Below, piece after piece: positions 14,569-22,059 of a stretch of DNA of 35,935 bases; the first letter of the stretch is position 1, and the number at the start of each line of letters is the position of its first letter. The stretch lies in contig QHZR01000003.1 of assembly GCA_003224755.1 (NCBI GenBank), positions 1-35,935 on the forward strand, read 5' to 3'. The DNA is from Acidobacteriota bacterium (GTDB lineage Bacteria > Acidobacteriota > Terriglobia > Terriglobales > Acidobacteriaceae). The translations under genes were made by a program, and so were the position numbers. The notes below the pieces were generated by a model. The model did not search any database. It was given only the letters and a program-made list of their open reading frames with translations, and was not told where the DNA came from.

Positions 14569-15741
14569 GTGGCAACCATCGAGATTGCGAAGCGCGCCGC
14601 GACGCGCCCCACATGGGCGGAAGTGTCTCTGTCCACACTGCGCGAGAACTATCGCACGGTCACAAAATACGTTGGCAGCGGAGTGACCGTATGCGCGGTG
14701 GTGAAGGCCTACGCCTACGGCCACGGTGCGGTGGAATGCTCGAAGGCGCTCGAGGAAGAAGGCGCCACCTGGGTGGGAGTGACATCGCTCGACGAGGCCA
14801 TTCCCCTCCGGGAAGAAGGCATTGCCACTCGCATTCTTCTAATGACCGGCTTCTGGCGTGGCGAGCAAGAAGAAATTGTCAGGCTCGATCTGACGCCGAC
14901 GGTCTGGGAGATCGGGCAAATCGAATTGCTGGAACGTGCTGCCGCCCGGCTGGGCGTACTGCAACAAGCAGTGCACCTGAAAATTGATAGCGGCATGGGA
15001 CGGCTGGGCTGTACGCCGGAAGAATTGCCAGGGATCTGTGCCGCCTTGAGGTCATCGCGGCACTTGAAGGTGGAAGGCTTTGCTACGCACCTGGCCTCAT
15101 CTGAGGTTCTCGACGCGCCATCCGTCAGCGAACAGCTCAAAGCTTTTGCCGACGCGCGACGCGCGCTGCGCGAGTATGGCTTCGATCCCGCGCTGGTCCA
15201 CAGCGCCAACACTTCCGCAGTCATCTCTCACCATGAGAGCTGGAACACGATGGTGCGTCCTGGTCTCGCGCTCTACGGTTACCACTTGCCCTTTGAGCGT
15301 GCCGGTCGTGTGGTAAGCGGCAGTGGGCTCAGGCTTTCGGTGAAACCAGTTCTCACCTGGAAGACACGGATCCTTTCTCTGCGTGACATGCGCGCCGGAC
15401 AGGCGCTCGGGTATGGCGGGACCTATGTGACCAAGGCACCTTCCCGGGTTGCGATTCTTCCGGTCGGGTATGCCGATGGCCTTAATCGCGGCCTTTCTGC
15501 CGGAGGCCGCGTGATTGTGCGTGAGCATTATGCCCCGATCGTAGGACGAATCTCGATGGATCTTACGACTGTGGATGTGACCGGAATTCCCGGAGTAGAA
15601 GTAGCAGATGAGGTGGTGCTGCTCGGCTCTCACGACGGCCTCAGCGTGGACGCGCGGGAGCACGCCGAGCTTGCCAATACCGTTCCCTACGAAATCCTTT
15701 GCGCTATCTCAAAACGAGTGCCGAGAAGGTATTGCACCTAG
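14569..15741 (+). CDS. alr: Alanine racemase
   Basis: A 390-residue PLP enzyme that makes D-alanine for peptidoglycan in the cytoplasm. The PLP lysine is K46 in VVKAYAYGHG, and the second catalytic base is Y282 in LGYGGTYV. Other marks are HLKIDSGMGRLG, GFATHLASS, HSANTSAV, VRPGLALYGY and the C-terminal ILPVGYADGLNRG and GRISMDLTTVDVT. The length is normal. The start is GTG at 14569, read from a probable leaderless message. The gene stands alone between repeat DNA and the BrnTA remnant. Confidence 0.96.
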   Translation: MATIEIAKRAATRPTWAEVSLSTLRENYRTVTKYVGSGVTVCAVVKAYAYGHGAVECSKALEEEGATWVGVTSLDEAIPLREEGIATRILLMTGFWRGEQEEIVRLDLTPTVWEIGQIELLERAAARLGVLQQAVHLKIDSGMGRLGCTPEELPGICAALRSSRHLKVEGFATHLASSEVLDAPSVSEQLKAFADARRALREYGFDPALVHSANTSAVISHHESWNTMVRPGLALYGYHLPFERAGRVVSGSGLRLSVKPVLTWKTRILSLRDMRAGQALGYGGTYVTKAPSRVAILPVGYADGLNRGLSAGGRVIVREHYAPIVGRISMDLTTVDVTGIPGVEVADEVVLLGSHDGLSVDAREHAELANTVPYEILCAISKRVPRRYCT

Positions 15742-15766
15742 TATCTCGCGACCCTAAATGTGCCTT

Positions 15767-15982
15767 TCACATCGCGCGCTCCTTTTGCGCCTCCATGTAC
15801 TTGCGTAGGACGGCGTTTATCGTGGTTTGGTAGCCGCGACCATGCTTGCGAAAAAAGGTCAGCACATCGGGATCAACGCGCAGGGTAATCTGTTTTTTGG
15901 GTCCGGGCCAGATGATTGCACGCGCGAAGAAGTCAGGGCCAAGCTCGGGCATTTCAGAAAAATCTATGTCGGAATCCTTCAT
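15767..15982 (-). CDS. brnA: BrnA-family antitoxin
   Basis: A 71-residue ribbon-helix-helix antitoxin of the BrnT/BrnA type II system. The start MKDSDIDFSEMPELGPDFFA and the DNA-binding part KKQITLRVDPDVLTFFRKHG, then GYQTTINAVLRKYMEA, are typical. I chose ATG 15982, 4 bases after the brnT stop. A longer frame opening at 16039 is only an out-of-phase reading of the toxin end. In known BrnTA systems the antitoxin neutralises the ribonuclease BrnT and represses the operon. Here the toxin is frameshifted, so the antitoxin may be a leftover or may still act on a related toxin elsewhere. Confidence 0.85.
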   Translation of the reverse strand: MKDSDIDFSEMPELGPDFFARAIIWPGPKKQITLRVDPDVLTFFRKHGRGYQTTINAVLRKYMEAQKERAM

Positions 15983-15986
15983 TGCA

Positions 15987-16306
15987 TCACCGCGCTTCCA
16001 GTCTGTCCTGGATCGCCTTTTCGTATTCTTTGGACTCACGGCGACTTGCCTTTCTCAGTGAGATGATGCGAATGACGTCCGGGCCACGCTTCGCGAAGGC
16101 TACGTACACGATGCGGCCTCGAATCATACCGAGACCCACCCAGCGATTTTCTCCGTAATCCTCGCGAGTATCGGGGTCAACACGAGCACGCCGCGAAAAA
16201 TCTCTTCTGCATCAGCGAGGTCTAACCCATGTTTCCGGATGTTGACGAGGTTCTTGCTCTCATCCCACTCGAATTTTATTGTAACTCCAATTGTAGCTAC
16301 TGGCAA
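15987..16306 (-). pseudogene. brnT: BrnT-family toxin, frameshifted
   Basis: The first half reads IKFEWDESKNLVNIRKHGLD, LADAEEIFRGVLVLTP. The second half, in another frame, reads DTREDYGENRWVGLGMIRGR, IVYVAFAKRGPDVIRIISLR, KASRRESKEYEKAIQDRLEA. Together they make a complete BrnT ribonuclease-type toxin of about 97 residues. The join is at about 16171-16177 in a CCCC run (minus strand TTGACCCCGATAC), where one base is missing. The unshifted frame ends at a TGA near 16126. The start is unclear: TTG 16306, or an ATA at 16279 with GGAG just upstream; the frame is open to ATG 16369. The toxin is followed directly by brnA, the usual order. Confidence 0.8.
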
Positions 16307-16560
16307 TTGTGCGAGGGACGTCTCGTCACTCGCTTGTTCCTTGCGTCGCGCGATATTCCTCCTCGACATGGAAATGGCCCAAAAGCCATTTTAGCTTTTG
16401 AGCCATGCGCATTCCCTTTAGAGGGCGCGTCGAGAATCTCACGTGCATTTCTACGCTGCTCGATTGGGAAAGTCAATCACCATTCCCTGCGCAATCAAGA
16501 CTAAACAATGGCGCACGGTCGCCTCACGCCATCGTGCTGATTATTCGACGCTGCGTTTGT

Positions 16561-16566
16561 TATGCT
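16561..16566 (+). promoter_or_regulatory. Candidate -10 (TATGCT) of the hydrolase gene
   Basis: TATGCT ends 7 bases before ATG 16574, the same spacing as the TATAAT elements before alr and the molybdoenzyme, and no ribosome-binding site is seen. If used, it rules out the earlier ATG at 16562. Confidence 0.35.
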
Positions 16567-16573
16567 CAAATGC

Positions 16574-17692
16574 ATGCGCGCTCTCTATGCCCGCTGGATG
16601 TACGACTGGGAAACGCGGCTAACACAGGTGGACAACAACCGCGTGGTGCGACCTCTGGAATGGGGGATCGACTGGACACAGGAGTGGCCCTGTCGAAACG
16701 GATTCATGCCGGCGCAAACGGACGAGCAATGCGAACGCTACCTTCGCGAGTACAGTCTGCGGGCCGTCGCCGCCAGCGACGAATTCTTCTCCTATGAAAG
16801 CCCACGTGACTTCCGGCTAGAACGACGTGAAGTTCAGGTCTTTAGCACGCGGGAGATTCCCGATCCCCGGCTGGAAGCGAAGGTGAGCGGAACGCATGCC
16901 GATTTCCTGCGGTTTACGTCTCCGGTGCGCACGCCTTATCCGGAAAACAATCTAGCGAATGCGCGCTGGTTTCCCGCAAAAGGTAAGAGTGCGGTTGTGC
17001 TGCTGCCACAGTGGAACTCCGACGCTCTCAGTCACAATTCGCTCTGTCGAATTCTGAACCGGCTCGGAATATCGGCTCTGCGGCTGAGCATGCCGCATCA
17101 CGATATTCGCCGTCCCCCCGAGATTCGCCGTGCCGACTATGCCGTTTCTGCCAACATCGGCCGCACCATCGATGCTGCGCGCCAAGGCGTTCTCGATCTG
17201 CGCTGTTGTCTCGATTGGTTGCAGCAGCAGGGTTACGAGAAGCTGGGTATCGTTGGCACCAGTCTCGGATCGTGTTACGGGTTCCTTGCAGCCGCCCACG
17301 ATGCGCGTATCGAGGTCGCCGCATTCAACCATGCTTCGACTTACTTTGCCGACGTAGTCTGGCATGGGCAGTCCACGCGGCATATTCGCCAGGGAGTCGA
17401 GCCGCATCTCGATCTCGACCGCCTGCGCGGACTGTTTACTGCGGTCAGTCCGATGTCATATTTCTCGCAATTCGCACGATTCAAACGAAAATCCCTGATT
17501 ATCTATGCGAAATATGACCTGACCTTCTTGCCGGAATTTTCGCGCCAAGTGGTGGAGCAGTTTAAGCGTTATGGACTGGAGCACAAAGCGGTCGCGCTGC
17601 CATGCGGACACTATTCCATAGGCGAGAGCCCGTACAAGTACATGGATGGCTGGCACTTGGCGTCGTTTTTGAGGAAGGCGCTGGTTCCCTAA
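16574..17692 (+). CDS. Alpha/beta-hydrolase fold protein
   Basis: A 372-residue protein with an alpha/beta-hydrolase catalytic domain in its C-terminal two thirds. The nucleophile elbow is GIVGTSLGSCYG (Ser at about residue 230). The acid is probably the Asp in IIYAKYDLTFLPEF and the base the His in LPCGHYSIGE, giving a complete triad. The N-terminal 110 residues (YARWMYDWETRLTQVDNNRV) are not a standard hydrolase part. There is no signal peptide, so it is probably cytoplasmic. The substrate is unknown. It looks related to the Abhydrolase_18 group. The start could also be ATG 16562, four residues longer; I preferred 16574 because of the -10 spacing. Confidence 0.82.
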   Translation: MRALYARWMYDWETRLTQVDNNRVVRPLEWGIDWTQEWPCRNGFMPAQTDEQCERYLREYSLRAVAASDEFFSYESPRDFRLERREVQVFSTREIPDPRLEAKVSGTHADFLRFTSPVRTPYPENNLANARWFPAKGKSAVVLLPQWNSDALSHNSLCRILNRLGISALRLSMPHHDIRRPPEIRRADYAVSANIGRTIDAARQGVLDLRCCLDWLQQQGYEKLGIVGTSLGSCYGFLAAAHDARIEVAAFNHASTYFADVVWHGQSTRHIRQGVEPHLDLDRLRGLFTAVSPMSYFSQFARFKRKSLIIYAKYDLTFLPEFSRQVVEQFKRYGLEHKAVALPCGHYSIGESPYKYMDGWHLASFLRKALVP

Positions 17693-17695
17693 CCT

Positions 17696-18370
17696 CTACT
17701 TTGCCGTTACTAGCGAATGTGTGATGGCGTGGACCGACAGCGCAATCCGGTTCTGGACGCCGACTTTACGCATCAGCTTGGCCACGTGGGCTTTGACAGT
17801 GCGTTCTTCAATGCCTAACGCTGATCCAATTTCTTTGTTGGAACGGCCGGCGACCAGCATTTCCAGAACCTCTTTTTCGCGATCAGTGAAGGTGACGCGG
17901 CCATTCGGGAAGATTCGGCCAGGAGAAGAGCTCACCCGCTCGATGAACATAGAGAGCACGCGGCGAGGCGCCCAAACCGATCCCTGATGCACAATGCGAA
18001 GTGCCTGCACGAATTCACTTGCGGAAGCTGCTTCGTCCACGTAACCCTTGGAACCCGAGGCAATAGCCTTCAGAATGGTTTCTTCGTCCATGCCGGCGCC
18101 GGTCACGATAATGCGCAGGTCGGGACGCGAAGCTTTTAGGCTGGCCATGACGTCGAACAGATTTTGACCGTTACGGTTGCCGAGGAGAACGAGGTCAATA
18201 TCCTGCATAACTGCGATATCCGGCAGGCTGGCCGAAACCAGCTCGAAATCCGGCTCGGAATCAAACAGGGCGCGAAAGCCGACAAAACGCAGCGGATCGC
18301 TCTCGACCACCGCAATTCGAATCTGAGGCTTCTTTGTAGGTGCCGCTTTCATGGCGGTTGCAGCTTTCAT
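17696..18370 (-). CDS. NarL/LuxR-family response regulator with degenerate receiver
   Basis: A 224-residue regulator. The N-terminal receiver-like domain (about residues 16-130) begins IRIAVVESDPLRFVGFRALF. The C-terminal LuxR helix-turn-helix is FTDREKEVLEMLVAGRSNKE followed by GIEERTVKAHVAKLMRKVGV. In the receiver the acidic pocket (E23, D25) and the lysine in GSKGYVDEA remain, but the strand that should end in the phosphorylated Asp reads DLVLLGNRNG, so G64 stands in its place. It is therefore probably not controlled by ordinary phosphorylation. I chose ATG 18370, with AGG 7 bases upstream. The frame is open to 18481. No sensor kinase is adjacent. Confidence 0.85.
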   Translation of the reverse strand: MKAATAMKAAPTKKPQIRIAVVESDPLRFVGFRALFDSEPDFELVSASLPDIAVMQDIDLVLLGNRNGQNLFDVMASLKASRPDLRIIVTGAGMDEETILKAIASGSKGYVDEAASASEFVQALRIVHQGSVWAPRRVLSMFIERVSSSPGRIFPNGRVTFTDREKEVLEMLVAGRSNKEIGSALGIEERTVKAHVAKLMRKVGVQNRIALSVHAITHSLVTAK

Positions 18371-18507
18371 AGATATGCCTGTCCTCGGACGTAGCGATGT
18401 AGGTAGGATATCTGCATTACAGGGCGATGCAAGGTTTCGTAACGCCTTGCGAATTACGGGAGTAACATAGTTCGCATCCAAATTTGGGCAGCGTGGGAAT
18501 TCAACTC

Positions 18508-18960
18508 ATGACCTTCAAAGGCAGGACAGTAAAGAGGTTCATTTCCGTCGCAATTTCAGTCGCGATTCTGGCGGCAATGGTGTCGGCGCAGGCAGCGTAT
18601 CAGCCGAAGTTCAAGGGCGACCCGGCGCGGTCTGATTCGGAGGCCGCAGCATTGGGCTACATGCGGACATTCCTTCGCGCTCAGAAAATCTACAAGAAGA
18701 AGAACGGCCACTATGCGACCACGCTGATGGAGTTATCGAAAACCGGGTCCTTCACCCGGCGCATGGCGGGATCAACGGACCGTGGCGACTACACCGTGAA
18801 ATTCCGCGCCCACAAAGAGAAAGACACGTTCGAGGTCAGCATGCTGCCAAAGCAGCAGGATTCAACCCACCGTTCGTTCTTCTCCGACGAGCAAGGGAAA
18901 ATACGCGCCGATGAAACCAAGGAAGCCGATCAGAGTTCGGAAGCGCTTAGAGCGGATTGA
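18508..18960 (+). CDS. Exported small protein, pilin-like C-terminal region
   Basis: A 150-residue protein with a signal peptide (KRFISVAISVAILAAMVSAQ) and a basic soluble domain. The stretch AALGYMRTFLRAQKIYKKKN, GHYATTLMELSKT resembles the helix and loop that follow the membrane helix in type IV pseudopilins. The prepilin cleavage site with Phe+1/Glu+5 is absent, so it is not a normal pilin. The C-terminus is acidic and polar. The start is ATG 18508 with GGGA 9 bases upstream. It is divergent from the NarL-type gene, with only 137 bases between the two starts. Function unknown. Confidence 0.7.
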   Translation: MTFKGRTVKRFISVAISVAILAAMVSAQAAYQPKFKGDPARSDSEAAALGYMRTFLRAQKIYKKKNGHYATTLMELSKTGSFTRRMAGSTDRGDYTVKFRAHKEKDTFEVSMLPKQQDSTHRSFFSDEQGKIRADETKEADQSSEALRAD

Positions 18961-19002
18961 ATCATTGAGAAATGTCCCCTTCCATTCGGTCAAAAGCCTT
19001 TA

Positions 19003-19048
19003 ACCGCAGAGATCGCAAAGAAAAAGCCGCCAAGGTCGCAGAGAAAGG
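19003..19048. repeat. ACCGCAGAG-type interspersed repeat
   Basis: AACCGCAGAGATCGCAAAGA and AAGGTCGCAGAGAAAGG are two related units of a purine-rich string that I recognise as a frequent intergenic repeat in environmental bacterial genomes. It lies between two convergent genes. Recognition is from memory, with a single locus here. Confidence 0.45.
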
Positions 19049-19078
19049 CATGGTGGTTTCAATGATTCAATTTTGCGA

Positions 19079-19789
19079 TCAGCTCGCCGGTCCCGGCGTG
19101 ATGTCAACTACTTTGCCGCTGTGATAGCTGATCTTGATGGGCTTGCCGCCGTTCGGATAGTCGAGGGTTCTGTCGGTTGAATCCCCACCGCTTTCGAGAA
19201 GCCCAATCCCAAGAGCAAAGTTAGCTTGCAATTCACTCATGCCCGACTTCACTTGATGCTGGTCAACTGCTTGCCATATTTCTGCGGGCCAATGCTTGTA
19301 GAGTTGGTGCGGGTCTTCAATGAACAACATTTCATTGGCCCAGAATTTGAAGTCTCCGCCTTTCCCAGTACCAATGGGAGTTGCGTAGGACTTGCCGTCC
19401 TGCTCGAACACCGCTAGGATTTGCCGCTCACCGGGATTCTTAGGTGATGAGCCGGTTACTATATCCTTGACCTCAAGTTTCTGGATCGGCAGCAGCTTGC
19501 CCGCCTCGTGCGCAAGGTCGGCATGGCGAGTGGCGGGATCATAGGGAAAGTAGCCGTAGGCATAACCAACTTTCACCCACACCGGCTGCTTCGTAATTTC
19601 AGTCTTGGCCGATTTCAAGTCGTACAGGTACATCTTCTTGGAAGTGACATAGAGGTCGGGATCAAGTGTGACGGTCTGTTGCTTTTCTGGCACCGCCGAT
19701 TCCTCGTGCCGCTCGTAAAGGATCCATGCCAGACGGATGGCGGCGGCAAGCATGCCGAGAACCAGGATGACTTGGATTCTTTGTTTCAT
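19079..19789 (-). CDS. Membrane-anchored protein of unknown function
   Basis: I do not recognise this 236-residue protein. An N-terminal membrane anchor (QVILVLGMLAAAIRLAWILY) is followed by a periplasmic domain with YVTSKKMYLYDLKSAK and VWVKVGYAYGYFPYDPATRH. The last 50 residues (KSGMSELQANFALGIGLLES, then GKPIKISYHSGKVVDI) look like the small fold of BamE/SmpA, in which a Gly-Met-rich turn is followed by a strand that reports on sequence change. That resemblance is weak and is inference. It is convergent with the pilin-like gene and stands alone. Confidence 0.65.
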   Translation of the reverse strand: MKQRIQVILVLGMLAAAIRLAWILYERHEESAVPEKQQTVTLDPDLYVTSKKMYLYDLKSAKTEITKQPVWVKVGYAYGYFPYDPATRHADLAHEAGKLLPIQKLEVKDIVTGSSPKNPGERQILAVFEQDGKSYATPIGTGKGGDFKFWANEMLFIEDPHQLYKHWPAEIWQAVDQHQVKSGMSELQANFALGIGLLESGGDSTDRTLDYPNGGKPIKISYHSGKVVDITPGPAS

Positions 19790-20081
19790 GGAGAGCTCTC
19801 AGCTTTCAGCTATCGGCTGCCAGCAAGAGCTTGATTTTACCTGATAGGTGAACCATGCCACCCGCTGTCCAAGTTCCGCGGGCGTTCAGCCGTCGCTCCG
19901 GGACACAAGCCGGTGTATAAGCAGGTCCCTCTGGGACAAGAGAAGTCCGGCTATGACCTTGATTGCCGTCTCTGAGCCTTGCGACGCGAGGGATCTGTGT
20001 CTTTGACTTCGATCAAGCCTCCCCGGCCTTGATTGAGGCGACGAAGTACTCGCCTACTGTAAACTTGGACTAGAGGAAATC
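19790..20081. other. Intergenic region with repeat remnants
   Basis: No gene is seen. 19791-19832 carries AGCT-rich strings (AGAGCTCTCAGCTTTCAGCT) related to the inverted repeat at 12411-12564. Around 19980-20010, GCGACGCGAGGGATCTGTGT resembles the string GCGAAGTCGAGAGACCTTGT at 24059-24078. The last bases hold the ribosome-binding site AGAGGA of the next gene. Confidence 0.5.
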
Positions 20082-20402
20082 ATGCCAGCCACGACTCAAG
20101 ACGAAGTTCTAACGGCGCTCAAGGATTGTTACGATCCGGAGATCCCCGTCAACATTGTTGATCTCGGCCTGATTTACGGGATCAAGATTGATCCCGCGGA
20201 AAATGATCAGCAGGACATCACGGTCGACATGACGCTGACGGCGCAGGGCTGTCCAGAGCACGTCATGATTGGGGAGCAGGTGAAAGGGCGCGTGCAGCAA
20301 ATTCCCGGAGTGCGCACTGTAAATGTTAACGTCGTATGGGAGCCGGCTTGGACGCCGGAACGGTTGAGCCCGGAAGCCCGCAAAAAGCTCGGAATTGAGT
20401 AA
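20082..20402 (+). CDS. MIP18/SufT-family (DUF59) iron-sulfur assembly protein
   Basis: A 106-residue cytoplasmic protein of the DUF59/MIP18 family. The motif DPEIPVNIVDLGLIYGIKID near the N-terminus and the conserved Cys in LTAQGCPEHVMIGEQV mark the family. NVNVVWEPAWTPERLSPEAR at the end matches the SufT/PaaD-like subgroup. Members help in assembling or delivering Fe-S clusters. No suf or isc genes lie near, so it is a stand-alone maturation factor. ATG 20082 has AGAGGA 6 bases upstream. Confidence 0.88.
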   Translation: MPATTQDEVLTALKDCYDPEIPVNIVDLGLIYGIKIDPAENDQQDITVDMTLTAQGCPEHVMIGEQVKGRVQQIPGVRTVNVNVVWEPAWTPERLSPEARKKLGIE

Positions 20403-20405
20403 TCC

Positions 20406-20714
20406 TCAGCTTCCTAGGAGCGCATCGAATAAATCCGGTTGGCGGCGCGCGTTCGCTTGCGCAAGGTGTTCACCTACCCGCGACGCGATTTCCAACACAG
20501 TCACGCCGCGATCCACATAATAGGGTAGTTCCGCCCGGATTGCGCGAAAGTTTTCGGGATAGTGTGATGCCAATGCGGCCAGGCTCACTCCGGCAAAAAT
20601 CAATCCGCCACCGCGTTTGCCTTTGACGAAGCAGATCGCGCTCAAAGCTGCCGATCCGGCGATCAGCGCCCGCTTCCAATTTTCCATCTCTTGCCGCTCA
20701 TATCTTCTGACCAT
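20406..20714 (-). CDS. Small membrane protein of unknown function
   Basis: I do not recognise this 102-residue protein. The central hydrophobic region (RALIAGSAALSAICFVKGKR, then GGLIFAGVSLAALASHYPEN) could form two short membrane helices, and the C-terminal half is amphipathic with LPYYVDRGVTVLEIASRVGE. It is convergent with the SufT-like gene (3 bases between stops) and divergent from the P1 peptidase. ATG 20714 follows a -10-like TATAGT by 9 bases. An alternative start is Met10 at 20687. Confidence 0.65.
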   Translation of the reverse strand: MVRRYERQEMENWKRALIAGSAALSAICFVKGKRGGGLIFAGVSLAALASHYPENFRAIRAELPYYVDRGVTVLEIASRVGEHLAQANARRQPDLFDALLGS

Positions 20715-20723
20715 GATGTCTCG

Positions 20724-20731
20724 ACTATACT
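20724..20731. promoter_or_regulatory. Overlapping divergent -10 elements
   Basis: ACTATACT contains TATACT for the plus strand (20726-20731, 24 bases before the peptidase ATG) and TATAGT for the minus strand (20729-20724, 9 bases before the small membrane protein ATG). Both hexamers match the -10 consensus in at least four positions. RNA polymerase could use only one side at a time. Confidence 0.45.
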
Positions 20732-20755
20732 GCCGAGTACCTCCGGAGGGCTAGG

Positions 20756-21922
20756 ATGCGAACTTTGAAAGCCGCGATTTGCTTTTTTACAGCTTTTCTT
20801 TTTCTTGCCGTTACTTGCGGGGTGGCTTCAAGTCAATCGAAACCGAGGGCACGGGATTTAGGGGTGCCGCTCGACGGAACTCCGGGGCCCCTCAACGCGA
20901 TCACGGATGTGAAAGGGGTGGAAGTTGGCCATACCACGTTGATTTCCGGCGACGGCGCTTTGAAAGTAGGAGTTGGGCCAGTTCGTACCGGGGTTACGGC
21001 AATCCTGCCCCGCGGAAGAGATTCCAAAGATCCAGTGTTTGCAGGTTATTTCAGCTTAAATGGCAACGGTGAGATGACGGGCACGCACTGGGTGGACGAT
21101 TCCGGCTTTTTGGATGGGCCGGTCATGATCACGAATACGCACAGCGTTGGAGTCGTACGCGATGCCGTGATTGCATGGCGGGTGAAGCGCGCGCCAGCTG
21201 ATCAGGAGGGATATTTCTGGTCGCTGCCGGTGGTCGCAGAGACATGGGATGGTGATTTGAACGACGCCGATGGCTTTCACGTGAAACCCGAGCATGTTTT
21301 TCAGGCCCTCGACTCTGCCTCCGGCGGCGCCGTCGTGGAAGGCAACGTTGGCGGCGGCACGGGGATGGTCTGCAATGAATTTAAAGGCGGCATTGGGACT
21401 TCGTCACGCAAGCTGGAGGCGAAATTCGGCGGCTACACGGTGGGCGTGCTCGTGCAGTGCAATTATGGCTGGCGCAATCAGTTGCGGATTGCCGGCGTTC
21501 CTGTAGGCCGCGAAATCACTGAGAACACGACGCGCAATGACGATATCGGATCAATCATCGTGGTTGTCGCGACGGATGCTCCATTGCTTCCGATGCAGCT
21601 GAGGCGTATGGCGAAACGTGTGCCGCTCGGGTTGGGAAGGCTCGGCAGCTTCTCCGGCGATGGATCGGGAGACTTGTTCATAGCGTTCTCCACCGCGAAT
21701 GCCGGCGCGGCAGATGCCAAAGGAGTGCGCCAGTTAGAGATGCTTCCGAACGAGAGCATGAATCCTCTTTTTTTGGCTACGGTGCAAGCAACTGAAGAAG
21801 CGGTAGTAAATGCGATGGTGGCGGCCGAGACGATGACCGGCATAAACAATAACAAAGTGATTGGTTTGCCGCATGACAAGTTGCGGGAGGTGCTGAAGAA
21901 ATACAACCGCTTAACCAAATAA
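20756..21922 (+). CDS. P1-family (DmpA-type) exported aminopeptidase
   Basis: A 388-residue exported peptidase of family S58 (DmpA/BapA, L-aminopeptidase/D-esterase). The signal peptide AICFFTAFLFLAVTCGVASS is followed by the family start ARDLGVPLDGTPGPLNAITD, VKGVEVGHTTL. The family enzymes cut themselves before a Ser nucleophile. The candidate here is G265-S266 in NDDIGSIIVVVATDAPL. Other marks are EGNVGGGTGMVCNEFKGGIG and the C-terminal GSGDLFIAFSTAN. It should act in the periplasm on small peptides or amides. ATG 20756 has GGAGG about 7 bases upstream. Confidence in the family is high; the substrate is unknown. Confidence 0.92.
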   Translation: MRTLKAAICFFTAFLFLAVTCGVASSQSKPRARDLGVPLDGTPGPLNAITDVKGVEVGHTTLISGDGALKVGVGPVRTGVTAILPRGRDSKDPVFAGYFSLNGNGEMTGTHWVDDSGFLDGPVMITNTHSVGVVRDAVIAWRVKRAPADQEGYFWSLPVVAETWDGDLNDADGFHVKPEHVFQALDSASGGAVVEGNVGGGTGMVCNEFKGGIGTSSRKLEAKFGGYTVGVLVQCNYGWRNQLRIAGVPVGREITENTTRNDDIGSIIVVVATDAPLLPMQLRRMAKRVPLGLGRLGSFSGDGSGDLFIAFSTANAGAADAKGVRQLEMLPNESMNPLFLATVQATEEAVVNAMVAAETMTGINNNKVIGLPHDKLREVLKKYNRLTK

Positions 21923-22059
21923 TTGGTGGCCAGACGAGGTTACCGATGTTACCCGCATGGTGACATCAAACCTGTTCCAAGTGCGCTAGACTTACGCCAC
22001 TGGTTGATCGTCAGACTTCCCCCTGATGTCACCTGCGCCCGCAAGCAGAGGACAAAGTA

